A DNA stretch of 64,000 nucleotides from Spartobacteria bacterium (GCA_021325495.1 JAJPGZ010000002.1:124001-188000), one strand, 5' to 3'. Numbered from the stretch's first letter, positions 52,299 to 61,015 are shown. Notes: generated by a model from the letters alone, not told the origin. Translations and numbers: made by a program.

Positions 52299-52332
52299 GG
52301 CAAGATCGACAATTGATTTTGTCGATCTTGCC
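52299..52332. terminator. Terminator-like hairpin made of two inverted copies of the AAGATCGACA word
   Basis: A perfect 14-base stem GGCAAGATCGACAA / TTGTCGATCTTGCC with loop TTGATT, set between two convergent genes. The right arm reaches the stop codon of the gamma-glutamyltransferase gene. Neisseria and Haemophilus use inverted uptake sequences at gene ends in the same way. There is no long T-run, so termination strength is uncertain. Confidence 0.8.
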
Positions 52333-54098
52333 TAATACCCGGCCGCTTGTCCGTCTTTGCGCGATTCGCTCGCGCCGAAATAGACGCGCGCGTTGTCGTG
52401 CGTCTCGACTTTGATCGCCTGATATCCGCCGTAACCGCCAACATCGAAGCGCACATCGTGTCCGCGCTTGAATAACTCGCGCTGCGTCTCCGCCGGAATT
52501 CCTGATTCGAGATTCACGTAGCCGCCGTGCTCGTTCATCTTTTCGCCGGTCGGTTCGTTATCGCCTTCATGTTGCCAGCGCGCCGCGTCGCCCGCTTCCT
52601 GCACGTTCAATCCGAAATCGATTTGGTTCGTCAGCACCTGCACATGGCCCTGCGGTTGCATGCCGCCGCCCATGACGCCGAATGCTTCCCACGGTTTTCC
52701 ATCTTTCATCACGAATCCAGGAATGATGGTGTGAAATGGCCGTTTGCCCGGCGCGTAAACATTCGCGTGCCCCGGCTCCATCGAAAACAATTCGCCGCGA
52801 TCTTGAAACATGAACCCGAGTCCGGGCACGACAATCCCACTGCCCATCCCGCGATAATTACTTTGAATGAGCGAGACCATGTTCCCTTCGTCGTCGGCCG
52901 TGCCCATGTAGATCGTGTCGCCCTGATCCAACTGTGGCGGCAGCCGTCCCGGCTGCGCTCCGCCGATCTCCGCAGGCGAGACGCCTGCCTCCACAGTTTT
53001 CGCGGCGCGATTGGGATCGATCAACTTGCGACGCTCGGCTGCGTATTCTTTGGAGAGTAATTTCGTTAGGGGAATTTTCGCGAACGCCGGATCGGCATAA
53101 TATTTCGCGCGATCGGCCCAGACGATTTTCTTCGTCTCGATCATCGCGTGCAACGTCTCCGGCGAATTGCGTCCCATCTTCGCGAGATCGAATCCTTCGA
53201 GAATGTTCAACATCTGCAACGTCGCGATGCCTTGCCCGTTCGGCGGCAGCTCGAACACGTCGTAGCCGCGATAATTTGTCGAAACGGGATCGACCCATGT
53301 GCTCGTGTGTTTCTCGAAATCTTCTTTGCGCAAAAATCCGCCGTTCTCGCGCATGAACTTGTCGATCTTGTCCGCAATCTCGCCACGATAAAATGCATCG
53401 CGACCTTTCTCGCCGATCAATCGCAGCGTTTGCGCCAGCGCCGGGTTTTTGAAAACGTCGCCTTTCGCCGGCGTGCGCCCATTGATCGTGTACGTCTCCG
53501 CGAACGCGCCCGGCAAATCCTTGTAAAGCTCCGGCCCGAAATGCCAGTAATACGCGATCAGATCGGTTACCGGAAATCCTTCTTCCGCGTACTTCGCCGC
53601 CGGCGCGAGATCGTCCGCGAATTTCAATTTGCCGAATTTCTTATGCAGCTCCGCCCACGCGTCCACCGTCCCCGGGACACTGATCGGCAACATCCCGCGC
53701 GGCGGAATTGTTTTGCGATTCAGTTTGTCGAGCTCGGCTTTCATCTGTTCGTAGCTCAGGCCTAACGGCGAGCGGCCGCTGCCGTTGATGCCGTAAAGTT
53801 TGTTTTCTTTCGCGCTGTAAACGATGGCGAAAAGATCGCCGCCGATTCCGTTTGAGACCGGCTCCATCAGTCCGAGCGTCGCGTTCGCGGCAATGGCAGC
53901 GTCGATCGCGTTGCCGCCGCGTTTCAAAATGTCGAGGCCGACCTGCGTGGCCAGCGGCACGCTTGTGCAAACCATTCCGTGTCGCGCGAGGACTTCGGAG
54001 CGCGTCGCGAAATTTTTTCCGGTGATGCGATCGACCTGCGCGAACGCGCTAAGATCGACAATCAACCACGCCAGGATCGACAATGTTATTCCACGCAC
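52332..54098 (-). CDS. ggt: Gamma-glutamyltransferase (glutathione hydrolase)
   Basis: 588 residues, periplasmic after a signal peptide (ITLSILAWLIVDLSAFAQ). It is a self-cleaving Ntn hydrolase. Large-subunit blocks: HGMVCTSVPLATQVGLDIL, GGNAIDAAIAANATLGLMEP, NGIGGDLFAIVY. The likely nucleophile is the Thr in QGDTIYMGTADDEGNMVSL; GMGSGIVVPGLGFMFQDRG and FGVMGGGMQPQGHVQV follow. Just upstream of that Thr the chain has EAGVSPAEIGGAQPGRLPPQ, encoded by a REP-like element (52932-52996). The signal peptide holds one exact and one near copy of the AAGATCGACA word in two different frames. Confidence 0.92.
   Translation of the reverse strand: MRGITLSILAWLIVDLSAFAQVDRITGKNFATRSEVLARHGMVCTSVPLATQVGLDILKRGGNAIDAAIAANATLGLMEPVSNGIGGDLFAIVYSAKENKLYGINGSGRSPLGLSYEQMKAELDKLNRKTIPPRGMLPISVPGTVDAWAELHKKFGKLKFADDLAPAAKYAEEGFPVTDLIAYYWHFGPELYKDLPGAFAETYTINGRTPAKGDVFKNPALAQTLRLIGEKGRDAFYRGEIADKIDKFMRENGGFLRKEDFEKHTSTWVDPVSTNYRGYDVFELPPNGQGIATLQMLNILEGFDLAKMGRNSPETLHAMIETKKIVWADRAKYYADPAFAKIPLTKLLSKEYAAERRKLIDPNRAAKTVEAGVSPAEIGGAQPGRLPPQLDQGDTIYMGTADDEGNMVSLIQSNYRGMGSGIVVPGLGFMFQDRGELFSMEPGHANVYAPGKRPFHTIIPGFVMKDGKPWEAFGVMGGGMQPQGHVQVLTNQIDFGLNVQEAGDAARWQHEGDNEPTGEKMNEHGGYVNLESGIPAETQRELFKRGHDVRFDVGGYGGYQAIKVETHDNARVYFGASESRKDGQAAGY
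52932..52996. repeat. Two-hairpin REP-like element, copy 3 (inside ggt)
   Basis: Read on the minus strand: CTGTGGAGGCAGGCG-TCT-CGCCTGC, then GCAGCC / GGCTGC, the same order of hairpins as copies 1 and 2. It is translated as the loop before the self-cleavage site of the enzyme. Confidence 0.75.
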
Positions 54099-54161
54099 AA
54101 CGCGAACATAGCGCGCGAAAATTCATCGACAAAGTCTAACGGAGAGCGGTAAAAGCGCGCC

Positions 54162-54569
54162 ATGAACTGGAGCAAATTCTTCATCGCCTTCATCGTTGCG
54201 TTCGTATTCGTGTTCTTCTTCGGCTTCGTCTGGCACGGCATTCTCATGAAGTCGGCCTACATGGAAATCGCGTCGCATTATCGCGCGCATGACGACATGC
54301 AATGGGGGCCGCTTCTGCTCGGTCACGCGCTCATGGCATTGTTCTTCACCTGGACCTATGCGCGATTTTCCGGCGGCGGACCGGGCGCGGGCGCGCGTCT
54401 CGGCATTCTGATCGGATTGATTTTCGTCGGCCTCTATTTCATTCGGTTCGCGGTTGAACCGCTAACGATGAAAATCCTGTTGATCGGCAGCGTCGGTGAC
54501 GTGCTCGAATTCGCGCTCATGGGCGCGATCGTCGGCGCGGTTTACAAACCGTCGACGCCGATGCTCTGA
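54162..54569 (+). CDS. Membrane protein of unknown function
   Basis: 135 residues with four hydrophobic segments: FFIAFIVAFVFVFFFGFVWHGILM, LLGHALMALFFTWTYARF, RLGILIGLIFVGLYFIRF and LEFALMGAIVGAVYKP. The spacing is like DUF1761-type small membrane proteins, but the match is weak. It diverges from ggt and converges with the RDD gene. Confidence 0.7.
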   Translation: MNWSKFFIAFIVAFVFVFFFGFVWHGILMKSAYMEIASHYRAHDDMQWGPLLLGHALMALFFTWTYARFSGGGPGAGARLGILIGLIFVGLYFIRFAVEPLTMKILLIGSVGDVLEFALMGAIVGAVYKPSTPML

Positions 54570-54578
54570 CCAGATCGA

Positions 54579-55202
54579 CTATGTCGATCTTTGCACGCAC
54601 GTATCGGTGAGGCGGTCGTGCCAGGCGAGTTTGCGATTACTGAATGCGATCGCGAAAATGCCGAGGCCGAGCGCGCCAATCGAAATGAGGACGCCGAACG
54701 CGCGGATGAGGGCGCGGACAAAAGAAATGGGCGCGCCGTCCGTCCGTATCACCTGCAAACCGAACACGCGCTGTCCGATCGTCCCTTCAAATCCGGACGC
54801 CCACATTAGCGGCATGTAAAGAAAACAAAGCAACGCGACGGGGACGTTGCGCAAGATCGACATCTTCTCGTTAGGCGCGGGAAACAATAAGACGAGCGAC
54901 CCCACGACGATGGCGAGCAGGAGCGCGTCGATCATCCCGGCCGCAAGGCGAATCCAAAATCCGCCGAATTCGCGCGCGGGCGGTTGCCATGGCGTTGCGA
55001 TCGCGATGGGCGACGCGGTGGACGACGCCGCGCCCGGCATGAGCACCCCGGTAAAACTGAGCAACGGTTTCCAACCCGGCGAAGTTTCCGTCCAGCCGAG
55101 ATCGGTTGGGTGCATCGTGCCGGCGGCGAGTTGCCGATTTATTTCTTCAATTGAAAACGGACCGATGCGTTCGCCGCCGCGCCGGATGTAGAAGAGTTGC
55201 AT
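54579..55202 (-). CDS. GYF_2/RDD-domain membrane protein
   Basis: 207 residues. The N-terminal 50 residues form a GYF_2 domain (FYIRRGGERIGPFSIEEINRQLAAGTMHPTDLGWTE...WKPL) and the rest an RDD membrane domain with three helices (FWIRLAAGMIDALLLAIVVGSLV; GTIGQRVFGLQVIRTDG; RKLAWHDRLTDTCV). GYF_2-RDD proteins are common in Verrucomicrobiota and Planctomycetota; the function is unknown. Two copies of the AAGATCGACA word are present. Confidence 0.88.
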   Translation of the reverse strand: MQLFYIRRGGERIGPFSIEEINRQLAAGTMHPTDLGWTETSPGWKPLLSFTGVLMPGAASSTASPIAIATPWQPPAREFGGFWIRLAAGMIDALLLAIVVGSLVLLFPAPNEKMSILRNVPVALLCFLYMPLMWASGFEGTIGQRVFGLQVIRTDGAPISFVRALIRAFGVLISIGALGLGIFAIAFSNRKLAWHDRLTDTCVQRST

Positions 55203-55290
55203 GATGATTGCGCTTTAAATTCGCGAGCGAAAACACGCGCGGCCGGATCGCGGCGAGAATTCCGCTTCCGTCGCGTGCAACGGTCGCACT

Positions 55291-56979
55291 ATGATGTCGA
55301 TCATGCCCGATGTGGTCGAGAAGCTCACCAGCGGCGAGCCGTTGAGTGTGGATCAGCTTCTCCAGTATTTGCCAGCGCTAAAAGAGATCCCACGCGCGCA
55401 ACTCGATAACTGGGCAAAGGGCGCGGCCGTGGTCCATCGTTTTCGCAAAGGCGAAATCGTTTGCCGCGAAGGCGAGTTCGGTTCGACCGCTTACTATCTC
55501 GTCTCGGGCACCGTTGATATTTTCATCGAGAATCCGCTGGCGCATTTGCGCACGCATCCGCTGCGAAATTTTCTCGGACGCAGCATGCGCCATATGAAAA
55601 GTTTTTTGACGGACGATCACACCGACCGCCGCCCCGATGCGCACGGTCGAAAATTCATCGCCATCGATGCCGATGTCGATCTTCCATTGCATCGACCGCT
55701 GGCGCAGTTAGGCGCGGGCGAACTGTTTGGCGAGATGACATGCCGCACCTATCAACCGCGCTCGGCCACGGTGCAGGCGCGCGAGCCGTGCGTCATGGTC
55801 GAAATGCTGCGCGTGATTCTCGACATGCTCGTCGGCAATCGCGCGCCGTCCGAACTGACCAAGGCGACGAGCAAAGTGAAGATGCCGACGTTCAAGGGGA
55901 CGTCGTTCAAAGCCGAGCTCGAAAAAAAATATCGCGAGCGCTCGTTAGGCAATCATTTGCGCGCGGTCCCGTTGTTTGCCGCGCTCAATGATGAATTCAT
56001 CGAGCATCTGCGTCGGGACGTTGAGCTTGTTTCTTACAATCAGAATCAAGTCATCTGCAAGGAAGGCGAAGCGGCCGATGCTTTCTATCTCATTCGCTCC
56101 GGCATGGTGCGCGTATCAAACCATCTTCCCGGCGGCGAAATGGTGCGGACATATTTGAGCCGCGGTGATTATTTCGGCGAAATCGGTTTGCTGCGCTCGA
56201 TCAAACGGACCGCGACATGCAGCGCGCTTGACGCTGTCGATGTTGTAAAAATTCCAGCGCAAGATTTTGCAGAGATGCTCGAAAAATTTCCGGGCGTGCG
56301 GCGACAGATCGAAGCCGTCGCCGGCGCGCGCCTTGCCGCCGACCAAATGAAAGGTATTCCGGCCGGATTGCATCTCGACGATTTTTTGAACCAGGGATTG
56401 TTCGAAGCGCAAAATTTATTGCTGATCGATCTCGAAAATTGCACGCGCTGCGATGCATGTGTGCGCGCATGCGCCAGCGCGCACGACGGCGTCTCGCGCT
56501 TACTGCGCGACGGTTTGCGTTACGAGCATTTCCTCGTCGCCACCGCATGTCGATCTTGCCGGGACCCGCTCTGTATGACGCAATGCCCGGTCGGTTCGAT
56601 TCGGCGCAAGGAAAATCTCGAGATCATCATCGAAGATTGGTGCATCGGCTGCGGCAAATGCGCCGAGCTTTGCCCTTACGGCAACATCAACATGCATCCG
56701 TTCGAGGTCGTTAGGGAAACGAAGACGGAAGTGAAAGGTAAAGAAGGCGCGCCGCCCACGGTCAAGATCGACAAGAAAAAAGTCACCGCCTACAAAGCGA
56801 ACACGTGCGACCTCTGCACGCAGCTTTCCACGCCGAGCTGCGTTTACGCCTGCCCGCATGACGCCGCCAAACGCGTCGATCCCCAAAAATATTTCGGCGA
56901 CGCCATCAGCGCGCAAACCGAGCTCATCGGCACAACGTTCGCGCCGGCGTCGCGCTACGAAACGCATCACACGCATTGA
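55291..56979 (+). CDS. Double cyclic-nucleotide-binding domain fused to a four-cluster ferredoxin
   Basis: 562 residues, cytosolic. Two cNMP-binding domains (about 40-180 and 225-345) keep the phosphate-cassette signs FGEMTCRTYQPRSATV and FGEIGLLRSIKRTATC. The C-terminal 190 residues are a HybA/DmsB-type ferredoxin with four Cys groups: CTRCDACVRACASAH, CRSCRDPLCMTQCP, CIGCGKCAELCP and CDLCTQLSTPSCVYACP, enough for four [4Fe-4S] clusters. It begins a tight operon with a membrane cytochrome-b-like protein (3 bases on) and a decahaem cytochrome c (1 base on). Electron flow between these, controlled by a nucleotide, is the likely purpose; this is inference. Confidence 0.88.
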   Translation: MMSIMPDVVEKLTSGEPLSVDQLLQYLPALKEIPRAQLDNWAKGAAVVHRFRKGEIVCREGEFGSTAYYLVSGTVDIFIENPLAHLRTHPLRNFLGRSMRHMKSFLTDDHTDRRPDAHGRKFIAIDADVDLPLHRPLAQLGAGELFGEMTCRTYQPRSATVQAREPCVMVEMLRVILDMLVGNRAPSELTKATSKVKMPTFKGTSFKAELEKKYRERSLGNHLRAVPLFAALNDEFIEHLRRDVELVSYNQNQVICKEGEAADAFYLIRSGMVRVSNHLPGGEMVRTYLSRGDYFGEIGLLRSIKRTATCSALDAVDVVKIPAQDFAEMLEKFPGVRRQIEAVAGARLAADQMKGIPAGLHLDDFLNQGLFEAQNLLLIDLENCTRCDACVRACASAHDGVSRLLRDGLRYEHFLVATACRSCRDPLCMTQCPVGSIRRKENLEIIIEDWCIGCGKCAELCPYGNINMHPFEVVRETKTEVKGKEGAPPTVKIDKKKVTAYKANTCDLCTQLSTPSCVYACPHDAAKRVDPQKYFGDAISAQTELIGTTFAPASRYETHHTH

Positions 56980-56982
56980 GCG

Positions 56983-58299
56983 ATGCGCATCGTTAATCGC
57001 GCGCACCTGCCGTGGTTTTTGTTTGTTGTGTTTGCGACCTTGATCGCGAGCTGGCTGTATCTGGGGAATTTTGAGCCGGAAGATTTGCCGAGAGAACTGC
57101 AATTGCCCGACTCGTTAGTCCAAAAACCATCGGAGCATCGCAGCGTGGGCGGCACGCCGCTCGGTTTGATCTTCGGCACCATCTCATTGTCGATCTTTGT
57201 TTTCGCGGCGTTGTTAGGCGTCCGGAAGAAACTTGTGCTTTGGCGCGTCGGCACCGTGCAACGCTGGTTGCGCGCGCACATCTGGCTGACGTTGCTCACG
57301 ATTCCGCTCGTGATTTTCCACAGTGGCTTTCGACTCGGCGGCCCGATGACGACCTTGCTCGTCGCTCTCTACATCATCGTGATGGTGAGCGGCATCTACG
57401 GGCTCACGCTCCAGCATTACATGCCGACGATCATGATGGAGCGATTGCCGGCGGAAAGTGTTTACGAACAAATCCCGCACATTCGCGCGCAGCTCGTCGC
57501 CGCCGCGCAAAAGATGCGGGACGCATTCAAGCCTGCGACTGCCGAAAAACCAGACGCGGGCGCGCCGGCGTTGAGCGTGGAGAAAGTTGCCACAGCCGGC
57601 GCGGCGTCGATGGCATCGACCGCGGCCGATGTCGCCACGCCGACCGCGCGCGCGAAATCTGTTGTTGGATCGACAATCACCGCCGAGCCGGTCGTTAGTC
57701 CGGCGCCTGCTAAAGTCGAAACCAAAGTTCCGCCGCCGCCGCGACCGCCCGAAGTGAAGCCGCCGGAAACAATGGGGACGCCGACCGCGCGCGTGCCGGA
57801 AGCCGCGCCCATTCCCGCAGGGACCGAGAAAGTGACGGGCGTTGCGCCGCCAGCAGTCGTGCCTCAATCCGTTTCACCGCCGACACCGATTCCGCCTAAC
57901 GAACCTCCGAAAGCAACGCCACCTGTCACCGTCACGGCGAGACCGGTCCCGCCGGCGAAAGCCGCGCCGCCGACCGACGCGGATTCGGAGGCCGCGCTGC
58001 TCGATTTCTTAGATCGACAAGTGATCCCGTACCTTCTGCTCAATCGCGGTGACAAACATCGCCTCGGCAAAGCGCGTTTTTCGCAGGACACATTTCGATT
58101 CGTGAAATTGCGCATCACCGAAGCCTATCGCGATCGCGTCGAAGAAATGGAAGCGTGGTGCGAAGAGCGCCGCATGCTCGATATGCAGGCGAAGCTGCAT
58201 CATTGGATGCACGGCTGGCTTTTCATTCACGCGCCGATTTCATTTCTCCTGCTGCTGCTCACGTTCTGGCACGCCTACGTGACGCTTTTCTATTACTGA
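56983..58299 (+). CDS. Cytochrome-b-like membrane protein with a long Pro-rich cytosolic or periplasmic insert
   Basis: 438 residues. Four membrane helices fill the first 155 residues (LPWFLFVVFATLIASWLYLG; LGLIFGTISLSIFVFAALLGV; HIWLTLLTIPLVIFHSGF; LLVALYIIVMVSGIYGLTLQHYMP). A Pro/Ala/Thr-rich segment of about 170 residues follows, then a helical part and a last helix (LHHWMHGWLFIHAPISFLLLLLTFWHAYV). Paired His in and next to helices 3, 4 and 5 could bind haem b. It sits between the ferredoxin and decahaem genes and probably links them across the membrane. No exact family was recognised. Confidence 0.7.
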   Translation: MRIVNRAHLPWFLFVVFATLIASWLYLGNFEPEDLPRELQLPDSLVQKPSEHRSVGGTPLGLIFGTISLSIFVFAALLGVRKKLVLWRVGTVQRWLRAHIWLTLLTIPLVIFHSGFRLGGPMTTLLVALYIIVMVSGIYGLTLQHYMPTIMMERLPAESVYEQIPHIRAQLVAAAQKMRDAFKPATAEKPDAGAPALSVEKVATAGAASMASTAADVATPTARAKSVVGSTITAEPVVSPAPAKVETKVPPPPRPPEVKPPETMGTPTARVPEAAPIPAGTEKVTGVAPPAVVPQSVSPPTPIPPNEPPKATPPVTVTARPVPPAKAAPPTDADSEAALLDFLDRQVIPYLLLNRGDKHRLGKARFSQDTFRFVKLRITEAYRDRVEEMEAWCEERRMLDMQAKLHHWMHGWLFIHAPISFLLLLLTFWHAYVTLFYY

Positions 58300-58300
58300 A

Positions 58301-59722
58301 ATGCCGAAGCCATCGCGCACGCAGAAACAAATCGCGGAGCGTTACAAAGGAAACCTCGGCTACTATCGCAAACTGCATCCGTGGCGGCGCGCGCGCATGC
58401 TCGTTAGTCTTGTCGCACTGTTCGGCGGGTTATTGTCGATCTTTCTCTATTCCAAACGCGGTCCCGAGAAATTCTTCAACGCTGGAAAAATTTCCGCGGA
58501 CCACGCGTCATTCGAAAACAAATGCGATTCCTGCCACGACAAGAACGCCGGCGGCGGAAACTTTCGCCAGGTGTTGCGGGAGCGATTTCATCACGGCCTC
58601 GCCTTCGATGCGATCGATCGCAAGTGCGAGACCTGTCATCAGCAGCACACCTTTCATGAAGCGAACGTCGTGCAAAACAAATCGTGCTCGGCTTGTCATC
58701 AGGAACATCAAGGTCCCGGCCCGATGAAAATGGTGGCGAGTTCGCAGTGCGCGAGCTGCCACAATAATTCGCAGACCATGCTCGCCTCCGCGCAAAAAGG
58801 AATGGAGATGAATCTGCACGCGCAAGATCGACATCCGCATTCGCCGCAGCAGGTCGTCTTCAAGTTGCCGCGACCGCCGCAGGGATTCACCAGCACTTTC
58901 GCGGCGTTCTGGGAAAACCATCCCGATTTCCAAATCAAACGCGTGAACGCGCGCGATCCCGACGTGTTGCGTTTCAATCATCAACGCCATTTCGCCGCCG
59001 ACATTCCGCCGGTGAACGGACAGAAGCTCGATTGCAATTACTGCCACAAGCCGCAGCCGGACGGGCGATTTATGCAGCGAATTAATTTCGCGGCGAACTG
59101 CCAGACGTGTCATTCGTTGCAATTCGACTGGCGCAATCCCGAGCTGCGCATTCCACATGGAGATGTCGATCTTGTGCGGACGTTTTTGCGAACGTTGCCG
59201 GCGCAGTACGGCGATTACGCGCGCCTGAAACGCGGGATGTCCGAGCGTGAAGTTCCATCGTTCGTCGCTCAGCAAATTAAACAGTTACGAGATCAATTTC
59301 ATTCCGGCGACGAACTGGAGCTCGCCGTTTTCTTCACCACCAATCCGTACAAGCCGCAGGAAAAATCGGCGCCGGCCACGCGCGCGAATTTTACCGGCTG
59401 CGCGTTTTGTCATGAGGTGAAAGAAGCGCGCGGCGTGCCGACGATCACGAAACCGATCCTGGTTGATCGTTGGATGACACGCTCGGTTTTCAATCACGCG
59501 AAGCACGCGCGGGTTGCTTGCGATACTTGCCACGCGGCGATGCAGAGTCGCGACACGTCCGACGTGCTCATGCCGGCGAAAGCGAATTGCGTTACGTGTC
59601 ACAGTCCGCAAGGCAAAGTGGTGGCCGAGTGCAGCACGTGTCACAATTATCACGCGCCTCCGGCCGCGCAGACTGTTGCGACGACGACGACGTGGCGCGA
59701 ATTACTCGCGAGTGGGCGTTAG
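58301..59722 (+). CDS. Membrane-anchored decahaem cytochrome c
   Basis: 473 residues with one N-terminal membrane helix (MLVSLVALFGGLLSIFLYS) and a periplasmic part with ten CxxCH motifs: CDSCH, CETCH, CSACH, CASCH, CNYCH, CQTCH, CAFCH, CDTCH, CVTCH and CSTCH. Other His residues (FHHGL, FNHQRH, FNHAKHAR) can serve as second haem ligands. It starts 1 base after the cytochrome-b-like gene. It likely takes electrons from, or gives them to, the membrane protein. The stop codon TAG is followed at once by a near copy of the AAGATCGACA word. Confidence 0.92.
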   Translation: MPKPSRTQKQIAERYKGNLGYYRKLHPWRRARMLVSLVALFGGLLSIFLYSKRGPEKFFNAGKISADHASFENKCDSCHDKNAGGGNFRQVLRERFHHGLAFDAIDRKCETCHQQHTFHEANVVQNKSCSACHQEHQGPGPMKMVASSQCASCHNNSQTMLASAQKGMEMNLHAQDRHPHSPQQVVFKLPRPPQGFTSTFAAFWENHPDFQIKRVNARDPDVLRFNHQRHFAADIPPVNGQKLDCNYCHKPQPDGRFMQRINFAANCQTCHSLQFDWRNPELRIPHGDVDLVRTFLRTLPAQYGDYARLKRGMSEREVPSFVAQQIKQLRDQFHSGDELELAVFFTTNPYKPQEKSAPATRANFTGCAFCHEVKEARGVPTITKPILVDRWMTRSVFNHAKHARVACDTCHAAMQSRDTSDVLMPAKANCVTCHSPQGKVVAECSTCHNYHAPPAAQTVATTTTWRELLASGR

Positions 59723-60361
59723 ATCGACAATCAACGCCGGATGCTTTTCGTAAACGCGCGGCGCAAATTTTCGCCCTAACGAACGCCACACTACTTCGCA
59801 CAATCCGAGAATGAGCAAAGTTTCGCCGATCGCGAGCAAAACGGTCGCGACCACATCCGAGGGCCAATGCGCGCCGAGATAAATGCGCGACCAGCCAACG
59901 GCGAGCGTGACGAGCCAGTACCACGCGCCGCGTCGCCCAAAAAACAAAGTACAGCACATCGCGATCACGGTGTTGTTAGCCGTGTGACCCGACGGAAACG
60001 ACGGCCCGGAACGATTGCGATCGCGCTCGTCGGAATGGCGGATGGTCGGTTGCTTGAACAAAGTGAGAAATGCCGGATGCGTTCTTTGCATCTCGACCAT
60101 GCGCGCCGACTGCACTTGTTTTGGACGATGTCGATCTACCGCCGCTTTCAATCCGTTCGTGACGCGATCGGTCAGAACGAGTGAAATGAGCAGGCAAATC
60201 AGAAACGCTCGTCCTTTGAATCCACCCCAAATCAAAAAACACAACGCCACGAGGACGAAGAGCGGCTGCCAGATTCCGGAATTGCTGACCGCGGCCATGA
60301 ACAAATCGAGCGCCGGATGAGTCCATTGCTCGTTGATGAGATGAAAAAGCGTCTGGTCCAC
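59702..60361 (-). CDS. PAP2-family phosphatase
   Basis: 219 residues from a GTG at 60361 ((M)DQTLFHLINEQWTHPALD), with five or six membrane helices. The three PAP2 motifs are KAAVDRHRPKQ, PSFPSGHTANN and SRIYLGAHWPSDVV. It probably removes phosphate from isoprenoid or lipid pyrophosphates at the outer face of the inner membrane. Its start overlaps that of the divergent gene at 60341 by 21 bases, and its end overlaps the decahaem gene by 21 bases. Confidence 0.9.
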   Translation of the reverse strand: MDQTLFHLINEQWTHPALDLFMAAVSNSGIWQPLFVLVALCFLIWGGFKGRAFLICLLISLVLTDRVTNGLKAAVDRHRPKQVQSARMVEMQRTHPAFLTLFKQPTIRHSDERDRNRSGPSFPSGHTANNTVIAMCCTLFFGRRGAWYWLVTLAVGWSRIYLGAHWPSDVVATVLLAIGETLLILGLCEVVWRSLGRKFAPRVYEKHPALIVDLTPTRE

Positions 60362-61015
60362 TTGCTGATTTGCGTCGCGGTTTTCGGTTCGATGTCGATC
60401 TTCGCCGAGCCAACGCCAAGCGCGAATGAAATTCTCGCGAACGTGCGCTCGATGCAGGCGCGGCAGCAAGTCGATCTCGAAGGTCAGCTTCGCCAAAACG
60501 AAGTCGTGATCCCGTTTCGGCTGATCGAGAATGGGCCGAGCGTGCGCTACACGTTTTCGAATCCGAACGAGTCGCTGCAATTGCAGATCGGCGAGGAAGA
60601 TTCAACGCTCGAACAATTATCAGCCGACGGCGCGAAAAAAATTGTGCAGTTCAATCAGAAAGTGCGCGGGACGGACGTGACGTATGAAGATCTCGCGCTG
60701 AAGTTTCTTTACTGGTCGCGCGCGGAAGTGCTCGGCGGCGAGAACGTGCGCACGCGCGATTGTTGGAAACTGCGGTTGCGCGCGCCGTCGAAAAAATCGC
60801 AATACTCAAACGTGCTGCTCTGGATCGACAAGAACAGCGGCGCCCTCATGCGGATGGAGGGTTACGATTGGGAGGGCAAGCTCGCGAAGAAATTCGAAGT
60901 CGTCTCCGCGCAAAAGATCGACAATCGCTGGTTCTTGAAACAAATGCGGATCGAAGCGCTGCAGCCCGGAACGAATCACGTGGTTTCGCGCACGTATTTG
61001 GAAATCAAACGCTGA
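60341..61015 (+). CDS. Exported outer-membrane-lipoprotein-sorting-like (LolA/DUF4292-like) protein
   Basis: 224 residues with signal peptide MKKRLVHLLICVAVFGSMSIFA. The rest has the LolA-like pattern of an open beta-barrel: SANEILANVRSMQARQQVDLEG, VIPFRLIENGPSVRYTF, CWKLRLRAPSKKSQYSNVLLWIDKNSGALMRMEGYD and KIDNRWFLKQMRIE. Such proteins carry lipids or lipoproteins in the periplasm. The ATG at 60341 is chosen for the signal peptide. The AAGATCGACA word encodes SMSIFA at the cleavage region. Confidence 0.75.
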   Translation: MKKRLVHLLICVAVFGSMSIFAEPTPSANEILANVRSMQARQQVDLEGQLRQNEVVIPFRLIENGPSVRYTFSNPNESLQLQIGEEDSTLEQLSADGAKKIVQFNQKVRGTDVTYEDLALKFLYWSRAEVLGGENVRTRDCWKLRLRAPSKKSQYSNVLLWIDKNSGALMRMEGYDWEGKLAKKFEVVSAQKIDNRWFLKQMRIEALQPGTNHVVSRTYLEIKR

